NCBI GenBank assembly: GCA_029298735.1
Contig: JANSLP010000200.1
Coordinates: 1 to 58,471, forward strand
Direction: 5' to 3'
DNA from: Ophiostoma sp. CBS 140.51
Taxonomy: Eukaryota; Ascomycota; Sordariomycetes; Ophiostomatales; Ophiostomataceae
Length of the DNA stretch: 58,471 nt
The stretch's first letter is position 1. Each line of letters starts with the position of its first letter. The translations under genes and the position numbers were made by a program. Positions 51,738-58,471 of this stretch are shown piece after piece. The notes beneath the pieces are model-generated. The model saw only the letters and a program-made list of their open reading frames with translations, ran no database searches and had not been told where the DNA came from.

Positions 51738-53552
51738 TCACGACAGTCCCACGAGTGATCTGATTATGTGAACCATCGGTGGTATCGAGGAGAAGGCAAC
51801 TGTGATGGCACCAAACAGGCCCATCGCCAAGCTCGAAATGGCCGCTGCACGAGGGTCGACACGAAGTAGTAAGGCCGTTCCTAGCGCCGACGCATTGGCA
51901 CCAAATGTGACACCACGTGTGACGTAGTCGTCTGTGACACATGTTAACAAAAGATCAATATTTTTCGAAATGGAGTACAACTTACCCTCTGGTATACGTA
52001 ACCAGGCCAGCACCTGCCGCCCAATCAACACGCCCAGCACACCCGACAAAATGGCGACCGCTGCCACTGTGTTGACATCACCACCCAGGTTACGCACCGC
52101 AGGCGTCGCCAGAGCCAAAGTCAAACTTCTTGAGGTGAAGGCCAGACTCCGCTCGGCGGTTATACCGATGTGATAACAAACCACCGGGTAAGCAAACAGC
52201 GAGGCAATCGACAAAACAATGTTGGGGACAACAATAGCCCAGAAATGATGCTTAAGTTCAAGTCTGTACTGGTACATGGGTAGGGCCAGAGACACGATAC
52301 TGGCATCGAGTGCACTGGCAAGCATATCACCAGCGCCAGGTTTGAGGGACATGGCAGTCGATGACCAGATCTGGACGTACGTGTTGCCCGGGCGGTATTG
52401 GTGCAGAGTGTCGACCAGTCCTTGACCATGCACACGGCCCAGTAGCCAGATGATAAGTAGTGTCGAAAAGGCAGACACGAGAACAGGGTGTAGGATTTGG
52501 CGCCACGATGGCGGCAGTGACATGGCACCAAAGAACATGAGAACGTTGATGGACAATTGCAGTGGCATGGCGTAACTGGTACTGTAGTAAATGGGGGCAC
52601 CGAAAAATAGGCCAATGGATGCGAACAAAAGTGAATCGGAATGCTCACTGAGCCACTCTGCCCAGCGGTCAGCGCGGGCAAGAGGTGTCGGCGATGTGGT
52701 GCCGCTGGCGGAGGCACTCCGTGTAGAGCGTGCCATGATCGATGCCGCCGATTGTCTCAACAGGTTGATGCGTGAATGTTGTACAGGTACATCACTAAAC
52801 GAACTGAGAGGATCTTCAAGGTTCTGGCCACGGACAGTGATGTAGGCGGCTGCATGCGACCGCTCCGGTAGCAGGGGCATGCCATCCGTGCTCGGTCGGC
52901 CGGAAAAATCGCTCCGGAGTAGCGTCAGCTCCTCGTCATCGTCGTTGTCGTCTTCGGCCCCGCCCTCTCCAGGGTGAACATCTCGTCTAATATCCTCGTT
53001 TCGCTGGTGTGTAGCCTTCCGTGGCGGGCTGGTCAAAAGCTGGATCCACCGCGTCATGTAGGCCGTCACAATCATCATGACGATGAAGCCAATGACGAAC
53101 ACGACGATCATCTTGCCAACTTCGGTTGCGGAAATATGTGGACTGAGTGGTAGCATGACAAATGATGGTGTAAAGAAGAGGTTGAGCCACCGCAGCGACC
53201 AACCACCTGGTACATTGATCGCCTGCACCAACGCCTTCGTTTTACGGTTGCCGAGAACGAGCTCTGAGAGCAACAGTGACAGAAAGAGGAGCACCAAACA
53301 AGCGACGGATGCTGGAAATGAGACGCCGCCGATAGCGAGTAGTTGATGGACACCGTAACAAGCCGCCAGTATCACGAAAATGCCGGTCGGGACGTAGATG
53401 AAGCACCGCACCAGTCGTCTCCAATCGGATACAAGGACCAGCTTCACGGCGAGCGCCAGGTCCTTTGCGACAGGCCACATGTCGTTGCTTTCTTCGGTCG
53501 TTGGCGGCGTCGGAACGGGCACCGCCCGTTGTCGTCGTGGCCGTGATGCCAT
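51738..53552 (-). CDS. LrgA/LrgB-type membrane protein (PLGG1-like)
   Basis: Integral membrane protein with about 12 hydrophobic segments. The C-terminal half is LrgB-like: SLTLALATPAVRNLGGD, GVLGVLIGRQVL and GANASALGTALLLR. The N-terminal half is LrgA-like and joined by a polar linker of about 130 residues. The LrgAB fusion is known from the plastid glycolate/glycerate transporter PLGG1 and from fungal homologues of unclear role. The reading frame is open through 604 codons, but 51932-51985 is a 54 bp in-frame intron (GTAAGT...TTAAC...CACAG). Removing it joins RIPE to DDYVTRG and gives 586 aa, as expected for the domain. Start: ATG at 53552. Its 3' end lies about 120 bp from that of the symporter gene (convergent). 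Confidence 0.85.
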   Translation of the reverse strand: MASRPRRQRAVPVPTPPTTEESNDMWPVAKDLALAVKLVLVSDWRRLVRCFIYVPTGIFVILAACYGVHQLLAIGGVSFPASVACLVLLFLSLLLSELVLGNRKTKALVQAINVPGGWSLRWLNLFFTPSFVMLPLSPHISATEVGKMIVVFVIGFIVMMIVTAYMTRWIQLLTSPPRKATHQRNEDIRRDVHPGEGGAEDDNDDDEELTLLRSDFSGRPSTDGMPLLPERSHAAAYITVRGQNLEDPLSSFSDVPVQHSRINLLRQSAASIMARSTRSASASGTTSPTPLARADRWAEWLSEHSDSLLFASIGLFFGAPIYYSTSYAMPLQLSINVLMFFGAMSLPPSWRQILHPVLVSAFSTLLIIWLLGRVHGQGLVDTLHQYRPGNTYVQIWSSTAMSLKPGAGDMLASALDASIVSLALPMYQYRLELKHHFWAIVVPNIVLSIASLFAYPVVCYHIGITAERSLAFTSRSLTLALATPAVRNLGGDVNTVAAVAILSGVLGVLIGRQVLAWLRIPEGKLYSISKNIDLLLTCVTDDYVTRGVTFGANASALGTALLLRVDPRAAAISSLAMGLFGAITVAFSSIPPMVHIIRSLVGLS

Positions 53553-54168
53553 ATTGTTGTTCTGCCGTTGTCAATTGACAACAAAAAAGTGTGTGAGGAA
53601 AGAGTCACGGAGAAATGGAAGTCAAAGCTTGAAGATCAGCTCGTGAAAATGACGTTGTTTTGCAGCGTAAACGCTAGCGTGCGATAAGCCCATCGGGCAC
53701 GCCAACTACCAGCCGAGACCGGCCGCTACAATCGTCGTGGTTTTTTAGGTGAGCCTTTTCGCCTACAGTGGAGTCATAGCGGATCGGTTCGGCACTGTTT
53801 TTTTCGCAACCACCTGCCAAAGACAGTGATTGATGGAAAATGAGGCAAAAACTTGATAATTTCCTGAACCGGTAATCTTTCCTAGATTTGAAGTCAAATT
53901 AAAAATCAAGGGTCAATGTGTCAACGGTTCTTTCCTTCTCTCCCTCCCGTCCCCTTCATATCCCGCCCGATTCCCGTCGACACGACCGAAAATCTTAAGG
54001 AAAGCGCGACCGATCGCAACTGCCAAACAAATCGAATGAACCCAAGGACAAAAGAATGACACGGGAAAACTCAACCAATGAACCGATCCCTAATCAAAAG
54101 GCTTAAATAATTCAATATCGGATTTCGGACATTGAAGACCGGAACTGACGATGCGATTCCACTCTCAA
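53553..54168. other. Intergenic, no gene seen
   Basis: About 0.6 kb between the start of the LrgB-like gene and the 3' end of the bZIP gene (both minus). A pyrimidine-rich patch occurs near 53930-53970. The open frames in the region are short and uninformative. Confidence 0.45.
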
Positions 54169-55305
54169 TCAAGCCCCCAATAGTGCCCCCACCTGGTCCG
54201 CAAATAGGTCTTGGGAGATGACTGCGCCGAACCCATGACATTGCACCAGATCTCGGAGTGTAGTCGCGAAATGTTGTAACGTGCCCAATTCCAATCGCGA
54301 AAATTGTGGCTGGGAACACACTTTGTGCCACGCTTGTACCGGTGTGAGGCCGGCGCCAGGTATACCGAGCTCAGGCGACAGCTTCAGCATGGCCTCGAGG
54401 ATGCTGTGTGGGGCTGATTTGACAGAGGGTGTGATTGTCGAGGCATAAGAACAGAGTTTCGACGATACAGTGAGAGCGTGATTGTTGGATTCAGCCGGAG
54501 AATCCGGGTCGCCATGAAGATGTCCCAGGCATGGTTGCTCGAGAGTGAGGACGAACTCCATGCCAACGTCGGTCGGGTCCAAGTCGCCGAGACGGGCGGC
54601 TGAGCCAGGCGATAAGCCGGTGATACTCATAACAGCTTCACTCCCACTTGCAGGTGACGGCAGCATTGCAGGCGAATATCCGTTGCTGTTGAAGGTGCCG
54701 AACTGGTCGTTCTTGGCCGGCGGCGGTGGTGGCTCGAGTTGGTTTGACCTCGGGCTCAGCCCGTTATTCACTCCGTTGCCGCTGTCGAAGCCATGACCAT
54801 TAGCCTGATTGTGTGCGAAAGCGAGAGCTCCCCGCAGCTCCTTCACTGTGTCTTGAAGTCGTTCATTCTCGAGTGTGAGATGTGCTTCTCGTGCGCGGCC
54901 CTGTGCAAGCTCGGCCTCGAGTGCCTTTGTGTATCGGTCTTTACGTTCGCGATAAGTCCTAGAGAAAGTCAGTGAGGCTTGATCTCTCGCCAGTTTGCAT
55001 CTTAGGGTTCACTCACTGTTGTGCCTGTCGTAATTGCGCACGGCGCTTCTCTGTGCGATCTTCAACGGTGCCTGATGGTGGTCAGTTACGAGAAAAAAAA
55101 GAGGTAGAGCACTGTTTTGATGAGAACTCATAGATGGGTGTGGTTAGACAGTTATATCCCGTGACTCCGCGCCCTGTGGGATACCATGGGATACCGTGGG
55201 ATCGGGATAGTGTGAGGAAGGGAGAAGAGATAAGTGATGCACTCTAGGTGCGGGGCCATTCAACATACCTTTTGGGTTGAACACCCGGAAGATATTCTTG
55301 GGCAT
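54169..55305 (-). CDS. bZIP transcription factor, AP-1/Pap1-like basic region
   Basis: Predicted nuclear regulator of 293 aa in three exons: 55305-55269, 55071-55017 and 54958-54169, with introns of 197 and 58 bp (GTATGT...CAG and GTGAGT...CTGAC...CTCTAG). Splicing gives MPKNIFRVFNPKG, then the basic region EKRRAQLRQAQQTYRERKDR (residues 20-39) and a leucine-zipper-like helix to about residue 80. The invariant bZIP Asn position is Leu26; Arg34 is kept. A Ser/Pro-rich middle part follows, then a conserved-looking C-terminal segment (SILEAMLKLSPELGI, LTPVQAWHKVC) found in many ascomycete bZIP proteins. Without the two introns only the C-terminal part would be open. Targets are unknown. Confidence 0.85.
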
Positions 55306-56826
55306 GGCGTTTATTGTCTGTCGACAGTGCTTGGTAGGGCTGGAGTCCTGGTGGGATTGCTGGCTCGTGGAGCTGCTGGTGAATGATGTGGAATACAAGT
55401 TGGGCAAGAAGATGGATGGTATGCAAAACAATCCGTTCGTGGATCCTGCTGGAAGTGTTGTGCTCTTCGCTAGGGTACTGAGGGCTGTACGCAAGATGAC
55501 TATCTGCGTGATGTCTGTCAAGTTCACTGCGCTGCCTGCGTTGTGTTTTCTGCTCGGTGGCCTATCGGTGTTGAAAGCTGCTTGTTGCTTGTCGCTATTC
55601 GTTTGTCTCTCATCTTTCTTTTCTCTGTCGTGGTCCAACGTTCCAATTTCCAGGTTTTGGAAGGTCAGGCCAGGTCAGCCTTGTTTCTCACAAACGATGT
55701 TCCCCTGGATCGTTTCGATCGTTTTCCCCGCTAATATTAGTGATGAAGGAAACCAGTGGATCTCATTGCCCGTGTTCCGAAGAGCTAAACCTAAACAGGC
55801 AATTTTGATTACCCCTGACTGCCGTTTTCACATCTGACGCACGCCGTCAAGGCTTGTTTTTGCGCGCCAGCAACGGCTGTGTGCAACTTTCTTTTTCTTT
55901 GGGCGTTTGTCGTCCGACACCCTGTCGTCTCGTCTCTCTCCGTATTGTAGTGCCTCACACAAAACGCAGTGTTTCGCATTCTTACTTGGTGAACTTGGCA
56001 ATCACAAAGACTGACTTATCCTCCTTATTTTGGCTTTTGCCATAATTTTCATCGCACTCACTACTTAAGAACAAACATATCCGTCCAGCTTGGTCCGGAT
56101 CAAAAGCACGATGGCTCCGTGCCTTTTACTTTTCCAGACGGCGCGAAATTTACGGAATGCATGGGGGTTACAAAGGACCGCACCGCGTCTGCGGGGTTTC
56201 TCATTTAAGGATGCGGCTACGTCCCAATTTGGAAATTTTGATTACCCTGGATCAACAGAACAAGCGCACCGATGCAGTACCATCACAGAACGACGACGTC
56301 TTGTAACCGTTTCGTCCGCATTGGTCCGTAACAACACTGAAATAAGTCTATTACCCCCAGTCCGCGAAAAAAACACCAGACGATCCAATACAAGGATAAC
56401 GCACCCCGTCACCCCGGCCGTGTGAACCGGTGTCTCCTCTCGGTTCCATATTTCTTATTTCTCAATTCCTTCAGCGAGAACTGAATCCTGGAAGGTCATG
56501 GGAGCGGGGTGCAGACGAGCAAGTTTGTTGTGATGCCGACAAGCAGATTTCCTGATTTGGTAATTCTGATGATCTGGTGTCGGCGTAATTGGGCGAGAGG
56601 CCGCGACAGCTCTCGGAGCTCCTGAAGTTTAGATGGCACCTTGTGGGTAGACAAACATACATATCTACAAGTATAAGACAGCTTCATGGCCATCCCATTC
56701 TTCTAAGCTGATTCATATCTATATTCATCTAATCAAGTACATATCTCAACTTAGAAAAAGCCTGCCTTTTCTTTGCTTTTTATTGCAGCATCACACATCA
56801 CCATCCCATATCACAGTATTGCCACC
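55306..56826. promoter_or_regulatory. Divergent intergenic region, bZIP gene / secreted protein gene
   Basis: About 1.5 kb between two divergent start codons. An open frame at 55277-55837 overlaps the bZIP start on the opposite strand but shows no family character. I see nothing else that looks like a gene. Confidence 0.45.
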
Positions 56827-58125
56827 ATGAACTGCTACAGCAGACTCTCACTACTGGCCTTGGCGTCGGTCGCGTCTATCGCATCAGCACGTCCTTCCGC
56901 TCCTGCACATCTCGACTCTCGAGGCAACAACGAAGCCTGCACCAACGGCAAAGCTATCTACATTACCTCCAACACAGCTCAGAACGCCGTCGTTGCTCTT
57001 CCTATTGCCCAGAACGGCTCACTACTTGTCGCCAACGGCGCATCCACCGCAACGGGCGGCACTGGTCAGAGTGCCGTTGACTCTACTGGAGCTGACGCCG
57101 GCCCTGACTCCCTTTTTAGCCAGTCGGCCATTGCCATTGCAGGAAACGTAAGTCTACACCCCCGCGGTCGTCTAATTCACAGTATGCTAACTCCTTAGTA
57201 TCTCTTTGCCGTCAACCCGGGCTCCAATTCCGTCACAATGCTGGCAATCGACGCCCAGGATGCTACCAAGCTGACCGTCGTTGGCTCGTCTGCCACTCTG
57301 CCTGGCGAGTTTCCTAACACTGTCGCGGCCTCCGACAAGTACAAGATTGTCTGTGTCGGCCTGACTGGCGCTAAGGCTGGTGTTGCTTGTGCGCCGTACT
57401 CATCCTCTGGTATCGGTGCCGTTGATGCCCTCCGGCCCTTCAACCTCGGCCAGACCACACCTCCCGCTGGTCCCCTCAACACCGTCTCCCAAGTCTTCTT
57501 CTCGGGTGACGAGACCACCCTCTATGCCACTGTCAAGGGCAACCCTGCTGTTAACAACACCGGATTCCTGGCCGCCTTCCCCGTACAGAACACCCGTTCG
57601 TCTTGCCACGCCGCTGCATCTGTTGCATCCACCGGCGTCACCAGCTCTCCCAGCGGCACTGCTGTCCTGTTTGGATCCAACACAATCAAGGGCTCCACCA
57701 ACTTGTTTGTCACTGATGCCTCGTTTGGCGGTGCGGTTCTGAGTGTTGACTCTTCTGGCAAGGCCTCCACGGTCGGCAAGGGCGTTATTGATGGCCAGGC
57801 TGCCACCTGCTGGGTGGCCATCAGCCCCGCTACCAATACGGCGTTTGTCACTGATGTGGGTGTGGACCGTTTGATCGAGATGTCTCTGACTGACGCGAGC
57901 ATCCAGGGGTCGCCCATTGACCTGTCGGCCTTCACTGGTGGAGACCCGGGTTTGACTGACCTTCGCGCTGCCGGTAGCTTTGTTTACGCTCTGAGCCCCG
58001 GCAACGGTACCACTGATGCTGCCATTACGGTGGTCAACACTCTGACGAAGCAGCCTGTGCAGCATGTGTCGGTTGCCTCTCTGGGTCTGACCAAGAGTGC
58101 CCAGGGTATGGCTATCCTGGTGTAG
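56827..58125 (+). CDS. Secreted 3-carboxymuconate-cyclase-like glycoprotein
   Basis: Predicted extracellular or cell-wall protein of 415 aa in two exons (56827-57147 and 57199-58125; 51 bp intron GTAAGT...GCTAAC...CTTAG, phase 0). Residues 1-22 form a signal peptide ending in SIASARP. The mature part starts near ACTNGKAIYITSN and continues as repeated beta-propeller-like units: FAVNPGSNSVTML, TVKGNPAVNNTGFLAAFP, CWVAISPATNTAFVTDVGVD and FVYALSPGNGT. This matches the fungal lactonase-fold group annotated as 3-carboxymuconate cyclase-like, which includes immunodominant secreted glycoproteins of Sporothrix. Several N-x-S/T sites are present. Enzyme activity has not been shown for most members. 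Start: ATG at 56827 in the context GCCACCATG. Confidence 0.85.
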
Positions 58126-58471
58126 AAGTGGGAAGTGCGAGTTATTAATGACACTGTGTGGCAGCAAATCGTCAACCGTGTGAACAAGAATTTCAACCTT
58201 TTTCTTTTTCTTTTTACTGTCAGTGTAGTTGTGTTTTTTTGTTTACATTATATTTTATTATTCTACTCCTTCCATTATTATTATTATCCGCCTTTCTCAG
58301 CCACTCCTGGTCATTGGCGACTAGCTAGACAGAACCCTCTGGGGAAAAAACTGTCACAGAACTGAGTGGGTGAATATTCTATTCACCGGTGCGTGTGGTA
58401 GGCCACAGGTGGCTGCAGTAAAGAAAAGAAAAGAAAACGAATAAAGAAAATACGACAGATGAGATAAATAC
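58126..58471. other. 3' flank of the secreted glycoprotein gene
   Basis: AT-rich downstream sequence with T-rich runs near 58200-58290, likely 3' UTR and polyadenylation region. The window ends here; no further gene is seen. Confidence 0.5.

Noticed and set aside
52160..52717. 185-codon open frame in another frame of the LrgB-like gene
   Set aside because: It overlaps conserved LrgB-domain coding sequence and has a frame-shadow composition rich in Pro, His, Cys and Ser.
55277..55837. Plus-strand 186-codon open frame overlapping the bZIP start
   Set aside because: It runs antisense over exon 1 and intron 1 of the bZIP gene, starts inside that gene and shows no family signature.
1..58471. tRNA, rRNA and CRISPR elements
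   Set aside because: I saw no cloverleaf-type sequence with a GTTCRANYC box, no rRNA-like stretch and no regularly spaced repeats; a tRNAscan-SE run would be decisive for tRNAs.

Overview
The window is nuclear DNA of a filamentous ascomycete. Introns are short (about 50-120 bp, one of 197 bp), with GT...AG ends and CTAAC-type branch points. The gene types are typical of Pezizomycotina: Zn2Cys6 regulators, a full-size PDR transporter, a TRI12-type MFS pump, a HAM1-like protein, DUF3632 and FTA2-like families, and a secreted 3-carboxymuconate-cyclase-like protein. A Sordariomycete, possibly of the Ophiostomatales/Sporothrix type, is my best guess; the sequence alone does not prove it.

Layout. 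0.3-18.3 kb: a large glutamine-rich Zn2Cys6 regulator (minus), a gene-free 5.5 kb regulatory stretch, an MFS transporter (plus), a divergent pair made of a salicylate-hydroxylase-like flavoprotein (minus) and a dienelactone-hydrolase-like enzyme (plus), then a secreted haem-b (CDH cytochrome, AA8) protein. 19.3-30.3 kb: an accessory-looking block. It holds a gene with PD-(D/E)XK nuclease-like motifs and a reading-frame break, a tandem pair of FTA2-like kinase-related genes, an SRPK-like kinase with an altered catalytic loop, a DUF3632 gene, and an unresolved small locus. 30.4-41.5 kb: an efflux block with a Zn2Cys6 regulator divergent from a PDR ABC transporter, then a metallophosphoesterase and a TRI12-like MFS pump. 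43.4-53.6 kb: a HAM1-like protein, then a likely nitrogen-scavenging group (amidase, N-carbamoylsarcosine-amidase-like cysteine hydrolase, DUR3-family symporter with several GATA cores in its promoter) and an LrgB/PLGG1-like membrane protein. 54.2-58.1 kb: a short bZIP regulator and the secreted cyclase-like glycoprotein.

I rebuilt ten gene models by joining exons at splice sites that keep frame and restore family motifs (for example the six zinc-binding cysteines of the second Zn2Cys6 protein and the basic region of the bZIP protein). The 19-30 kb block is the best candidate for something undescribed: nuclease-like, kinase-like and pseudokinase-like genes lie together and one of them is recently duplicated.
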